From NCBI GenBank assembly GCA_035610835.1, contig JAYJML010000054.1:1-64000 (forward strand): a DNA stretch of 64,000 bases, in the 5' to 3' direction. The notes beneath the pieces are model-generated. The model had not been told where the DNA came from and ran no database searches. It saw only the letters and a list, made by a program, of their open reading frames with translations. The translations under genes were made by a program, and so were the position numbers. The stretch comes from Ophiura sarsii. Lineage: Eukaryota; Echinodermata; Ophiuroidea; Amphilepidida; Ophiuridae. Positions 23,495 to 35,352 of the stretch are shown in pieces. How positions within the stretch are numbered: position 1 is the stretch's first letter; the number at the start of each line of letters is the position of its first letter.

Positions 23495-24897
23495 ATTGAG
23501 GACCCTAGATCTAAAAGGGGGTTAAGTCACATGGAGTGCATTTTGAGAAAAATGGCAAAAACTGGGTTTCATTGTTTTTCCTGATGCAGTGCCCATAATG
23601 GATGCATTATTATTTCTTGCATTACAGAGACTAACTTTAAAATAGTTGTTGTTATGAAAAAAATTGTAAAGTAGTTGTTTTTGCCATTTTCAAATACTGT
23701 TAATCTAAGAAGAGGGTTAAGTCCAAATGGACTTGACCTCCTTCTTAGATTAACACAGTATGTTTAGCATAGTACTATCTTTATTTTCAAGTTTTTAATA
23801 ATAATAGCTTTAGTACTGGTTAAAAATAATTAATTAATTCGATTCAGTTATCTTCTGCGCATTTTGACACCTCTTTTGTTGCGCTACGATGTTGTTTGGC
23901 GGGTTTATGAGCACTTGAGTGGTCGAATTTCAAAGTTGCCAAAGCCCCTATTCTCGCAAAGCAAAAGCGTTGTACTGTGACGAATAAGATCAGCATTAAT
24001 TTTGCCCGGCTTTTATAAATGATTTGTTTGTCGCGTGTTGGATAAATCGATTGCAATGAACATCAGCATTATTTGTCAATAATAAAACAAAAGGGTCAGA
24101 GATGGGAGGCATAAATCAAATTGGTGTATTTTGTCTTGGTTTGGTCTGTGTGTGATGCTTGTGTGAGTTCCCTTCTGGAATTGGGGTGAATAGGAGCTTT
24201 TGCAACTTTGAAATTCGACCTTAAAAGAGGTGTCAAAATGCGCAGAAGATAACTGAATCGAATTAATTAATTATTGTTTTACATACTATTTCAGGTTCCG
24301 ATAATCTGACCATTTGTAAGTGTTTAGATACTTTATTGGCGCAGTTTACATGTACATGTAGTCTCTTATAAATAGTGTTAATACTAAAAGGGAGTCAAGT
24401 CCAGAATTTATAATGCCTTTAAAATATCCTAGTCACAATGAAAACTTGTCTTGAAACAATAATCTTTCTTTAGAGATAGCTTACTTACCTATTTGGGACT
24501 TTTTAATGACTGATTCTTGTGATATTCGCCTGGGTTTAGCAGAGGTTTCGTCTGATGTCTTAATACAGGACGCCATCTGGGAATATGTAGTTTCAATGCA
24601 AGAAAGTGGTCATGTCCATGTAGTTTCAATGCAAGAAAGTGGTCATGTCCATGTAGTTTCAATGCAAGAAAGTGGTCATGTCCATGTAGTTTCAATGCAA
24701 GAAGGTGGTTATGTCCATGTGTGGACTTGACCCACTCGGGTTGTACCTCCCATGGACTCTTACACATGCTTTACCACATGACTTAACTATAAAATTTGAA
24801 CAGAGGGTGCAGAGATCCTCCTTGTAGCAGAAAATGATACTAACTACAATTTCACAAGATTGTGACTTAACCCCCTTTTAGATCTAGGGTCCTCAAT
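23495..24897. mobile_element. 1.4-kb element with ATTGAGGACCCTAGATCTAA ends
   Basis: Terminal inverted repeats extend about 35 bp (ATTGAGGACCCTAGATCTAA through GGGGGTTAAGTCAC). Nested inside are a hairpin at about 23701-23755 (TTAATCTAAGAAG.../...CTTCTTAGATTAA), an inverted pair at 23827-23880 and 24222-24276 containing CGCAGAAGATAACTGAATCG, and a 33-bp minisatellite. No transposase recognised. It lies in the intron between exons 6 and 5. Confidence 0.75.
24587..24720 (+). repeat. 33-bp minisatellite, about four units
   Basis: GTAGTTTCAATGCAAGAAAG plus GTGGTCATGTCCAT repeats about four times. Thirty-three bases is a whole number of codons, so it makes an 11-residue repeat (VVSMQESGHVH) in one frame; nothing suggests that it is translated. 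Confidence 0.9.
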
Positions 24898-25074
24898 TCT
24901 CGTTATTACAAAAAGAGGTAACTCTTAGTTAATTGGAGTGTGTTTACCAATTTGAATGCGAGTTGTAAAACTGCAAGGAACCACGATAGGGGAAATTGGC
25001 TAATAAAGGCTATGCATGATTTGCTGTTTAACCAATATCGACGACTTACTAGTGCCGGGAAAACTGCCAACGTA

Positions 25075-25215
25075 CAGGGTGTCTCAAAAAAACCCGTGCA
25101 CGTATTTACCCAACTTATTGACCATGAACTTCTAGAATTTGGTATCATAATTGTATACATCTTGATAGACTAAACGCTTAGCTTTCATATGCCGTTCATT
25201 TCGTCTAATTTGGGC
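25075..25215 (+). mobile_element. Truncated end of the CAGGGTGTCTC element
   Basis: Starts CAGGGTGTCTCAAAAAAACC and matches the left end of the elements at 44196-45228 and 57952-58969 for about 140 bases, then diverges. No right end is found. Confidence 0.8.
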
Positions 25216-27560
25216 CTGGAGAACTTGTTTATGAATTAAAGTATAACATTTGTTTCTCAATTCATATTAAATATAAACACATTACCATGAACTTTGTTAT
25301 CATAATACCTTGTGTATATGCCCATGAATGTACCCAATAGGTTTTAATTGTCACATCTCTTCTGAAATGCCAAAAATATAGCGATATAAATGTATATGGT
25401 CATGTGTTTTAAGCTCGCCTCCTTTCGCGTTACACACGGATTTTGGCTTTCACGACATGATTTTAACTTTACACATTTATATTTGCTTGTATACCCCCCT
25501 GAGGTAGTAAAAGTATATATTTTCTGAAGGGAAATTTCATGAGGAAACCAAATATGCCATTAAAATTATAGTACGACTAAGAACTAAAATGGTATGATCG
25601 GAAATGTTCGGAAAAATATCAGAGTTTTTAATTTTTAATTCGAGATCCATATATTTTTTATACCTACCCCTATCATTATTTACTTTACATATTTGAATTC
25701 CTCATGAAATTACCCATTAGATGATATATAATTGTTAAAGTTACTACGTCGGTATGGTAATTATACCGGCTAGTGAATATCTCCAATTTTTATTTTATAT
25801 ATTTTTAGAATTTTCAAAAATATTTGTTTAAGGATGAACCCTTCCCTAATATAAACTGCATTTCTGAATTCCTCTAGTTACAAGCTTTCCAAAAATGTAT
25901 ACTTTTGCTATCATAGGTTGAAAACTTTTTCTGTTATTGTCATTTTTATAAATCCGGTAAATTGAGGCTGATTATTCATGTTTACTGTGTAGCGAATAGG
26001 AAGAAAGCTGATGTTCATTGCCTTATCCATAATTAATTAGTTGTTACAAATAGTTGACAAGTCTATTGAACCACATACTTAAGGACTACTAATTATCCTT
26101 TAAAATGGGACCAGAATGGTGTTTGTAACATTAGGAGATGACTAGTTATTGTAAAAAGAACAAAACATGGGATTATCCCCATTGAGTTTGTACAGGCGAC
26201 ACCCCTTCCAGAAACACCCCTTCCAGCACCACCCCTGGTCCCCAAACATCAAACAGCTGTAGCTCCCATTCTGTGTTAGCTATACCAATGCCATTTTGCA
26301 GGCAGATAGCTTGTTATTAGGGCTTTAAAATGATACCAAATTTGTTGAGATAGCTTTTGTGGTTTTAAAAATATTTGAGGAAAATTACAGCATGAAACTA
26401 AAAAATGTAACGGCACCACCCTATTGGGAGGCGAGTTCATAACGCGTGACCATATTCATTTTAGAAATCTATCACGTTCTGTATGTCGGTAGCCATCCCA
26501 TGCTAAAGTGCATTCAGGTTATTTAAAAAGTGTAATGAACGTGTGGATAATACTGGATTCAAATAGCGCGCTTACTCAAATAATGAGGTCGTGCTACAAA
26601 TTAAACTGAATGATGATAATCGATTGGCGATTGACTAAACAATATCCGCATCGGACCTTGTGTACAGCGATGAATAGCTGTACCGTGCTTCTTATCTCTT
26701 TAGGTATATTAGTCTCAGATGCTATTGTAAATATCAGCCAATTGGACAATTGGACCCTTGTACGCGCTATTCAATCCTAGCAGACTAAATATGCGCGCCA
26801 ACTACAAATACATATGGAGTGCATAGGAATGTACATGTACATGCCCCTATAGTTTACCGTGAGACTGTGCATAGCTGTACATTGCTGTACATCCCCTACT
26901 AAAGGTCAAATCTAAAGGTATACCTTGGTGTGCTTTTTTAACACATTATTTGGCTGGTAAATACCACATATTTGATATCAATGGAAAGCTAGAAACACAT
27001 TGTATCAGCTACAATTACTTATTCTGTGATTAAAACTACTCTCTTTGAGAAATGCCATCTGAAAGTACGAAGTTTCACATATTTCGCATGACATCGGTGT
27101 TCCCCACCTTACTGACTGGCCTTTTAAAAGGTATGCTATCCCCAAAGTATGCCAGCCGGTAGCCTTAGTCCCACTCTTCAAAGTGGTATGCATTTTATGG
27201 ATGAAATGTCCGGCATTTTTCCATAAAAATGCCACCAAGATATTGTATGTTTTCCCATAGCGTTACACTCAAATTACCCGGATGTGGCAATCTACGGCAA
27301 AATTATTACCATTTCTCGACTATTGAGGGCAGTGCGTATAATTATAGTAAAATAATAAGAACGTAATCTATGTGTCAAACAAGCCGAGAACTGCTGATTT
27401 GCTTGACCATCTAGCGGGTCGCGAGCGAATCGAGCGTTACCCGCTAGTACTTAACAAAATGCAGATTTGAACAAAAGAAAGGTCATCAAATTTGTTGACC
27501 TTGCACGATGCAGACTTCCGGCAGTGCGTTAGTATGTAAATCGCTGTGAAGAACAATGGG
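25216..27560. other. Large intron interior, no exon recognised
   Basis: Part of the long intron between exons 6 and 5. AT-rich, no homology seen. A short palindrome AGCGGGT...ACCCGCT lies near 27412-27446. The ORF at 27005-27238 lacks family resemblance and splice-site support. Confidence 0.45.
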
Positions 27561-28762
27561 TACACTGTAAATACATATTAAACGCAAAATGTAAACATGA
27601 TGTTCGTCTGCATTTTCTCTGTTTAGTGGAATGACGTGTAGAATTTAAACGTGTTTAGATTGACCTGCGTTTAGGATTGAAATGAAAATAGTGTTTAGCC
27701 TTGTTTTATGTTTACATAATAATATGCATTTAGAATTATAATATATTCAGATTCTACACTGTCACCTGAAGACTGTGACGTTAAGTTGATAACATCAGGG
27801 GTGTGCCACTCAACTTGCCGATCGGAAGCCACTTTTGTTTAACTTTGGTGAGTGTCCTATTGTTGGTGCCCCAAAATGGTCCGGTTTTAAAAGTTATGAT
27901 AAAACGTACGTGCTGGACGGATTTTACAAGCCTGATATATATGATACTTCACGTTTCATTATTTATTTTAGGTATTTGAATTCATTCTTTCTCTTTACAC
28001 CATACCGTTAGTGTTTGTGTCCTACCAGCAAGTCTATCAATTTCTTTAACTCCGGTGAGCATCATAAAATGGCGCTGTTGCCTTTTTTAAAATATGCAAA
28101 CGGGACCTGTTTAGCTACGTACATCTGTATAGGACTTTCCTATCCCAGATTTAATAGAATCCCTGATAACATGTTTAGATTTTAAACATTGGTGCATATC
28201 ATCAGGCTGTATCAGTATTGATGCGGCCGTCAACGTGTTAGCGTTGTGGTCACAATTCATAGGAAGTTGAAGTGATATTGTTGGTCAGCTGGTTAGATCC
28301 TATACTTCAATTTATATCAAAACATATGCTCATCATAAGTAGTATAGGCCTACTGTATCGAAGTTAAGTAAGCTTATACTACATATACGATGAACATAGA
28401 ATTTGTATAGGTTCTCACACCTATACCTTGAAATGTGTCTACAACTCCCTGAGCAACATTTGTGTGATCATAACATATTTTACAGCCTCCCACATAGCAT
28501 CACAGTTGATTTTTTGTTGTTTTGTGGCAGTCAAGAAACTGAAGACTTCATCCCAAATTTAACTGCGACACAGTGGACGGTGACAGTGCACACACTTAGT
28601 GGAATCCGATATGGCGACAGTTGCTAGCGTGATCCAATACGTTCAACCAATAACATTCATCATTGTTGGTCACGTGTTTAAAAAGATGTGTTATTGGTAA
28701 ACAAACGGTACAACGTAAACATGTTTAGGAAGTACGTACATACTAAATACTTGCTTACTTGC

Positions 28763-29003
28763 TTAAGGCGTCCCGAAGGGACGGACTTCTGTGATGGCCT
28801 TCCATACTGGTCTTTCAAGCATGCAGTTTTTCATGTCCTGCCTAGTTAGTCCTGTATCCTCTGATAAAAGCTTGATGTAATTCTTTCGTGGTGGTCCTCT
28901 AGCCTTGTGTCCATGCTTGGGTTGCCACAGGAGAACTTTGGAGACTGCTTCCTCTTCCCTTCTGGCACAGTGGCCGGCAAATTTTAATCTCCTCCGTCTT
29001 AGC
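28763..29003 (-). pseudogene. C-terminal fragment of a LINE reverse transcriptase ORF (RTE-like type)
   Basis: The minus strand reads RRLKFAGHCARREEEAVSK, then LLWQPKHGHKARGPPRKNYI, LSEDTGLTRQDMKNCM and ends VWKAITEVRPFGTP before a stop. This is the characteristic tail of a non-LTR retrotransposon ORF2 (RLKF.GH, G.R.RGRP, VWR). It is below 80 codons and 5'-truncated. Confidence 0.8.
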
Positions 29004-29242
29004 TAAATACTAAATAATAGAAAATAATCTAATCACGTAACATAATATAGAAAGTGTTTTTCACTGTTTAATCCCCAAACACGTAAGCCGTAACATGTTC
29101 AGGAAATAACAGCTAGTGTCGAAATTGAAAACAAGTTTTCTTTGCAACATCTAGCTATTTCGTGTTTACATTTTTGTCGTGTATGCAATATGCATTTGAA
29201 TCCTAAACATGTGATTGAAAGTGTCAAACTTCAAAACACTTA

Positions 29243-29505
29243 GGTCCGTATGCACAAAAGAGTTAGACCGGGTCTAAAGTTAGACCTGGTTTAAGTGAAA
29301 ATTATTCATGTCTCAAAATCTGTTTTCCTCTGCATTTTCATGAGATATTTTGTGCTATTTTTGAACTTTGCATCCGAATCTTTATAATTTGTTAGCTTAT
29401 TTGAGAAGGAAATGTAATTAAAGGTGTGTGCTTTCACAAAAACTAAAATCCACTTAGACCAGGTCTAACTTTAGACCTGGTCTAACTCTTTTGTGCATAC
29501 GGACC
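29243..29505. mobile_element. 263-bp MITE with TTA target duplication
   Basis: GGTCCGTATGCACAAAAGAG and its exact complement form the ends, continuing into palindromic TTAGACCTGGTCTAA motifs. TTA flanks both sides (29240-29242 and 29506-29508), as in Harbinger-type MITEs. Confidence 0.9.
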
Positions 29506-29754
29506 TTAGAATATACCAGCTGTTTATTATTCAAACGTGAAAGGGTGGCTTAAACTTGAAGTTAAACACGAAAAAAATAGTTGTGCTTAAAAGGCATTTA
29601 ACATGTTAAGTTCACTTGCAAGTGTTTAAATCCTGTATTTACAGTGTAATGGACAATATGAGGAGCTATAATATTTTGTATCTGTTCATGTACTGATTGG
29701 TGTCATTCTTTGGCCTTTTAAGTGCATACTCAGTTATTTCGCCTTTTCTGTTCT

Positions 29755-29833
29755 TTTGTTGTTGTTGTTGTTGTTGTTGTAGTTGTTGTTGTTGTTATTG
29801 TTGTTGTTATTGTTGTTGTTATTGTTGTTGTAA
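29755..29833 (+). repeat. GTT trinucleotide microsatellite
   Basis: A run of TTG/GTT units with a few GTA or ATT changes. It produces an artefactual polyvaline ORF. A shorter GTT run occurs at about 39306-39329. Confidence 0.95.
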
Positions 29834-29889
29834 GACTTTCATCTAGGTACCGTATGACAAATAATTATTTGATCTCAAGCCATACTTAC

Positions 29890-30033
29890 ATTCGGTTCGT
29901 CATATCGGTTTTTCCAGCCAGCCTTTAAATCACTCATGTTTACGCCAACCGGCTGTCCTGTGTTTGCAACGCTGATTTGTCGGTCGTCGTCTAATTGTTG
30001 TCCACTAAGACGGTTTTCTTTTTTCAGAACTTG
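29890..30033 (-). CDS. Exon 5: middle of the UPA domain
   Basis: Exon of exactly 48 codons with phase 0 at both sides, between ATTCTACAG and CCGAAT|GTAAGT. It reads VLKKENRLSGQQLDD, then GVNMSDLKAGWK. UNC5-family UPA domains have the same run: a helix ending L..E...GG.L, a strand, then a S/L.DL...W segment. It links the UPA start in exon 4 to the IPF/CTF part in exon 6 without gaps. No ATG start exists in the exon, as expected for an internal exon. Confidence 0.85.
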
Positions 30034-30626
30034 CTGTAGAATGTAAGGAAATAAGAAATGTCTTAAGCAACACAAGCAATGCCCATAGACGGCGGAAGTG
30101 GTTTGGGGGAGGGGTTGGGTGATGACGGGGACGCGACCTCTACAGTTCTGATTCTCTCTTGAGATTTGCCAAGCGTCCCATAGAATACGTGTATTTATTA
30201 TGCCCTTGCCCCCACCCCCTGTCTTAATGTTGATGCTTCCACCGCCATTGGTAATGCCTGTCATTTTCATTATGGCAAGATTAGGAGCGAGTTTAGGAGA
30301 ATCCTTCTACTATTACAAGGAATAAAACTGTACAATGGATTTCCGCTCTCGGTTGATGCTTTTCATAAACTCTATTTTAATAAGCTAAGATATCTTCGAA
30401 AGAAGTTGGATAATGGATTGGTTAAGACTGACTGAAAGTATTAACGTCACACCATACACACAATTTGCCTATTTCACTAAATGAGAAACTGAATTTAGAT
30501 TTAACATTTTTTTTAAATTTCGTCTCAAAATAATACATGTTTATTTATTCATGCTATGGCTGACCAAAATGATTGAAATAATTCAGAAGCCTGAGCCTAA
30601 AAAAATTCTGCACGCAGACAACTTAC

Positions 30627-32221
30627 ATCAAGAGATGCTTCCGTGTCATCCCAAGCTCTAACTTGAAATTGATAAGAATCCTGTCCAGTACTGAAAGCTG
30701 GCCCGAATGCTCCTACCCTCATCTTCTTCTTTACCGTAGGAGCCTTTACTTGCTGTTCCCCAGCGAGTGTAAAGCTTGTGAAGTGGTTTATGAGAAGTAC
30801 TGTGCGACCATTATCGACCATGCAGATAGCTTCATCTGCGGATAAATGTTCCCAATCACCTTCAGGTTGGTGATTATCGCCAGACTGACAAGTCAAGGGA
30901 GAGAACTTCCAATTGCTTGTTTCTTCAGCGCAATGTGGGAACGTTAACACTACGCTTTCACGAAACTGCAGACCAGGTGGACCGCACTGGACGATCGGGG
31001 CGATGACGATTTGATCTCTAGACGGTATCGAGAGTCGCTCTGTGTCCACGTAAATGTACACTTCTGTAGTATTACTGACTTGGATCGCTCCAGGTGGAAC
31101 GTAAAGACTAACGTTAAGAGCTTCTATGTCAAGATATCCTCCGCGTTCATCAAAGTATCCAGCAGCGAAATTAGATGACCGGTAGATGAGTTGCGACTGT
31201 TCTTTCTCTAAACAGCATCGAAAGTATTTCAGATTATCTTCTAGCTGACAGGTAGTGGATTCCAGAGAGGGGGTGCTTACCTCAGTTTCCCTCAATCTTT
31301 TGGCCGTTTTGTTAAGCCCTTCCTTTATCGAGAAACCCGTTCCCTTTTTATCCCTTTCGAGTTCGTCTCTTATTTCTTTCTAGCTCTTGCAATCATTTCG
31401 TTATGTTCGTCATCTAACTCGCGTTGTCTTGCTTTAATAAATAAAAAAAAACCAATGCTTATACAGCGCAATTCCAAAAATCGATCATTGCTCTTTACAA
31501 CAATTACATATATAATGGATAACAATAATACAAAAGCAAAATAAATATACATAATACAACAATAGCAAGAGGAATCACAAGAATAAATGAGTTTTTGAGG
31601 CTGCGTTTAAATGCATCAATAGTGGGTGACAAGCGAATTGATTGTGGCAACTTGTCCCAGAGGGTTGGGCCAGAGACTCCGAAATATCTATCACCAATCT
31701 GTCTTTTACTTTTAAATAGGAATAGTAAGACAGGTTTTGTCGAGGTTGGAGCTTAGACCTGTCTTTGATGAAACATGAAGGGTTATGCAGTCAGAAAGGT
31801 TAATCGGCGACAGACCATTCAGAGCCTTATAGATATAACGAGAGTCTTAAACTTGATTTTGTCAATTGGCAACCAGTGTAGTGAGTTCAACAGAGGAGAT
31901 GAGGAATGACGACGTGGAACCTGGACTACAATGCGCGCTGCACGGTTTTGAAGGCATTGTAGACGAACAATATGCCTTGGCCTCGGCAACCAGATAATAA
32001 GGAATTGGCATAGTCTAATTTGGATAAAACACGAGCCCGCATTGCATTGGAAGAAGCATCTGAAAGAAGGAATGAAAGTGCTTTATTTGCTTCTCTAAAC
32101 CTACTTTTTGTCAACTGGCACAGCTGATCTTCCTTCCCTCTCTCCAAAGTGACCCTTATTTTCATATCCTTTCTTTTAAGCATTTGTTCAAAATCCAAAG
32201 GACGAAGGTCGTCAGATGAAC
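30627..32221 (-). CDS. Exon 4: coiled-coil end, ZU5 domain and start of UPA, interrupted by a LINE
   Basis: The exon starts after TTTCTGCAATGCAG and ends at CTTGAT|GTAAGT. It opens with FEQMLKRKDMKIRVTLERGK, which resembles the coiled coil of exon 3, then is cut by a LINE at 31437-32078, resumes with QRELDDEHNEMIARARKK, and after a -1 frame break near 31372-31378 continues EIRDELERDKKGTG. The ZU5 domain follows (about 31160-30765): GGYLDIEALNVSLYVPPGAI, IVAPIVQCGPPG-like IVIAPIVQCGPPGLQF, and INHFTSFTLAGE. UPA begins at KKKMRVGAFGPAF (about 30740). An apparent donor at 31280 (GAG|GTAAGC) is probably not used, because the frame stays open and the only near acceptor would give a 36-nt intron. 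Confidence 0.88.
30777..30785 (-). other. Candidate HF|T autoproteolysis site in the ZU5 domain
   Basis: The three codons CAC TTC ACA encode His-Phe-Thr at the C-terminal edge of ZU5, where PIDD and the FIIND proteins NLRP1 and CARD8 carry the self-cleaving His-Phe|Ser. Threonine can in principle be the nucleophile in this N-to-O acyl shift chemistry, but cleavage here is only a hypothesis. Confidence 0.35.
31437..32078 (-). mobile_element. 5'-truncated CR1/L2-like LINE inserted in exon 4
   Basis: The minus strand reads LSKLDYANSLLSG, then QNRAARIV, LNSLHWLPIDKIKF and GPTLWDKLPQSIRLSP, the C-terminal landmarks of CR1/L2-type ORF2, with some frame breaks, followed by a 3' UTR ending in a T/A-rich tail. 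The repeat is flanked by TAAAGCA on both sides (minus-strand sense; 32079-32085 and 31430-31436), a likely 7-bp target duplication. Removing the insert and one duplicate leaves the host coiled-coil frame continuous at that point. Confidence 0.85.
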
Positions 32222-34236
32222 CTGCATTGCAGAAAAGTCATTATACCATTTACATCAATCGTTAATATATAGATTTAATCGAGTAAATACTGGACACCTG
32301 ACTTAGTGGAGGAGCGCTGACTGTATTACGTCATTAATACAAGTTGTCAGTCATCGAAGAGTATTGTGGGAGCACTACACCAAATCAATGCACAATTGTG
32401 TAACCTTGTAGTAGTTACGGAAAAGCACGAAGACTAGGCTTGTAAATGTGAGGTTTTGGGCAATTTTATTCTCCGGGGATGAAATTTTGTATTTAAATGA
32501 ACGAATGGGACCTATCCGTTGCACCTATAATGATAAAATGTGTTTAATGTATCCACCTAAAAAGTGCCTAGGGTGGAAGCACCTGCCTAAATGGTGAACA
32601 AGCATTCCAGAAAACGTGAAAAAAAGCGAGGGCGCTGTGTGCGGGTCCGTAGCGAAAAATATATGTTGATAACCTCTAATGAAACCAGGCTTAAATTAAA
32701 GTTTATACTTTACTGAAAATGGTCATAGGGGACAAGTATGCTATAAATGTAACCTGAGGGTAGAAAGGGTGTCTTGAAATATGACCTTTTTACACGTATT
32801 CAATGGGAACATTATTTGGTGTGGTACTTCCTTTAACGCACAAAGACCATTTCACATAAAATCTTTTGGTTTTGGAATGGAAGATGAGTTCAAATAGCTT
32901 ATATGTGCCTTGACTGACATTCGAAACATAATTTATCAATGTCGGACGTTAATATCAAGAAATTGACATCATTTTTTCTAGAAATATCCAAGAAAATGGC
33001 TCTAAAGGTCCAAATTTAGAGTCAAGTGGCTATGCCTATGGGTTTACTTTGCGATTTTATAGGTAGAGGGTCACGTTACCCTTGGCCAGAAGTACCTCCT
33101 GTGCCAGAATACTCACTCTTACGGCTATAGACCATTTCAAATTGAGATCGGAAATCTTCGGAAAAACAGGTCACGTGGAGTAGGTGCGTTGCGCGTTCTT
33201 CGCAACAGTTGATCGCATTCACAGCATTGTCCTAGTTGGTTGTCCGCCTAGTGATTAACTATGTTTACATACACGCGTGCACACATGAGAAGTAAAACGT
33301 GGAACGAGACTATTTTGTTTTTTTTATCAACAAAGGCATTGACGGGCAAATTCCAAATGTATCGAGCAGACGGTAAAAAGTGAAAATATTACCCCAAATC
33401 TCTTTCATCTCAACCGTTTTTGGTAGTGAAATGCCGCAACATCGACTTTGTGAGGGATACAGGATATCACCAACACCAGCGCAATCTACCACACGGGCAG
33501 ATGGTGAAAAGCACGTTTTTGTTTTTCTCTGGCACATGGACATGACCTGTGAGCTGACAGGTCATGTAACCGAGCGCCAAATCACTCGGCTAATCGGAAG
33601 CATTCGGAACCGATCGTATATTTTCGGATTTGAAATGGTCTATATGAAGTAGCTTCTCTCTGGTTTCATGTTGGTCAACTAGTTGTCAACAAATATTTGG
33701 CCCCATATTGGCTCAGAAAAGAGCACAAACTCGTTTAAAATGTATATTTAATGCTTTAGACACTACCCTTGGGGGTAATATCGTGACAAAAATGTAATTG
33801 TGCGTTTACCAGGTAATTATGATACTTAAAGTAAACAAATGGCCTTTGGAAGTTTATTGCTGTTACAACCCCCCCCCCCCCACGATTTCGCCATTAATGG
33901 CCTACAGCTATCTCTTTGATGACTACAGCTTGAATATAGTGAATTTTTTTTTATGCTATCACTTTTGTCGATGATTAAATGTGTCATATGCTATTTAACA
34001 TAATGTAAACGATGAAATATCTAAAAATACACGCTTTGGTCATGAAAAGCTATTTTTAAAAGTAACAATTTGAGATATGCGCTAACGCCCATTTACTTTC
34101 CATATATATGCGCGCGAATAGTCGAACAAATCTGTTAAACATAAACAGTACATACTAAAAAGTCGTCACCCCGGTATTACTTTCACAATTTACACATTTC
34201 CTTAAAACTATAACCAATTCAACTATCTTAACTTAC
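32222..34236. other. Intron 3, no exon recognised
   Basis: Holds a poly-C run near 33869 and a possible inverted pair (TATAGACCATTTCAAAT near 33127 and its complement near 33630-33646) suggesting a 0.5-kb MITE. The two overlapping ORFs at 33310-33652 lie inside that pair and show no protein family features. Confidence 0.5.
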
Positions 34237-34993
34237 CAAAAACCAGGCTCACAAACATTGCTACACCTTTAACGACGGATTGTCCGACTCTAACTGCAAA
34301 GTTTTTGAGTCCTCCAAAAATCAAATCGCCCGTTCCCGGTTCATCGGACTCGACTTCCTTTCGAACTTCTTCTCGAACCTTTGCGATTTGTTCGTTGAAT
34401 TTGTCCTCTTGGTCGCGTATTTTTTATTCACTTTTTCGTTTATTTCTGCTTCCATACGCCTTTGCTCTGCATCCATACGCTTTTGTTTTTCTTCTTTTTG
34501 TTTCGCTATCATTCTCTTTTCATTTTCCTCTGACCTTTCTAACTTCTTTTGAAGCGAACGGTAATCTGCAGCCAACTGATTTTGCTTTTTCTGATCTTCT
34601 GAGAATTTCATGTTAAGCAACTTTAGTTTCTCACGCTTTTCCTTCTTTGCCTGATTCCATGTCTTGTTGAGCTCTTCTTCCTTCTTCTTCTCCAAATGAA
34701 TCCTCATCTTCAGTTCTTTCTCGTTAATTCTGCGCTCGAATTCCTTATAGACATCATTAGTGAAACAGCGTCCGCCATTTTGTGCAACCATTGCATCTAT
34801 CATCATAAGAAGCTCTTTGACCTGGCTGGTATTATCTTCGGGCACCGTGCATCTATTGTTGAATGCTACATAACGATTGCCACATGCTGCTAATAACTTT
34901 TTCATTTTGCCAGGAAGGGTCGTTACGTATTGAGACAAAGGCTTCTTGTGATATTCAAGATCATCCCGTCTCGTAAAAAGTACAATCATGTAT
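34237..34993 (-). CDS. Exon 3: C-terminal half of the AIG1 GTPase domain and coiled coil
   Basis: Begins after CCTTTTTCAG, completing the split Lys-Tyr codons with exon 2. It carries the GIMAP G4 segment MIVLFTRRDDL and the G5 segment CGNRYVAFNNR, then VKELLMMIDAMVAQNGG and TNDVYKEFE as in IAN-family GTPases. After residue ~305 a highly charged Lys/Glu helix runs to the end. At the A6 run 34420-34425 the frame must slip by -1 to continue as KIRDQEDKFNEQIAK and then GTGDLIFGGLKNFAV, which ends in phase 1 at LVFG|GTAAGT and fits exon 4 exactly. Without the slip translation stops at 34321. The amphipathic glycine-containing tail could contact membranes, by analogy with other GIMAPs. Confidence 0.9.
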
Positions 34994-35352
34994 CTGAAAA
35001 AGGTTTAAATAAATACATAAGTTGTTATTGTATATCCGTCACAAATGAATCACTTTGTTTCACAACAGTGCGAGTCCAAAAAAAATCCAACTGACATCCG
35101 TTTCATTTTGGACCTAAAATGAGCCACAGACATTTCAATGGGGCTAATTGTTTAAATTTCTTTTTGCTTGTTTGAGTTCCAAATTCTCCACCATGTAGCT
35201 GAAAGGCAGAATAACTGAGAATAATTGCTTTTTGATTGTTAGATAGTGTGAATAAGATATGTAACAAACTAAGAAACGTAATGCTTCCGGTTCAAAGTTC
35301 TTCTCATTTCTTGCTCCTATTTCACAATATCATATAGAAGGAACATTGTCAG

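Larger units (their letters stand above)
27561..29648. mobile_element. 2.1-kb element with TACACTGTAAATACA ends
   Basis: TACACTGTAAATACA at the left is mirrored by TGTATTTACAGTGTA at the right. The interior is rich in AAACATGTTTAG-like words and contains a LINE fragment (28763-29003) and a 263-bp MITE (29243-29505) as later insertions. No transposase seen. Ends are short, so the composite-element call is moderate. Confidence 0.5.

Noticed and set aside
29722..29928. ORF with a polyvaline run
   Set aside because: Translation of the GTT microsatellite.
30280..30480. Plus-strand stretch resembling a LINE tail (GIKLYNGFPLSVDAFHKLYF)
   Set aside because: Some resemblance to LINE C-termini, but short, with no supporting repeat copy or tail in the window.
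31280..31281. Strong-looking donor GAG|GTAAGC inside exon 4
   Set aside because: The frame remains open through it into ZU5, and the only nearby acceptor would give a 36-nt intron, too short for normal splicing.
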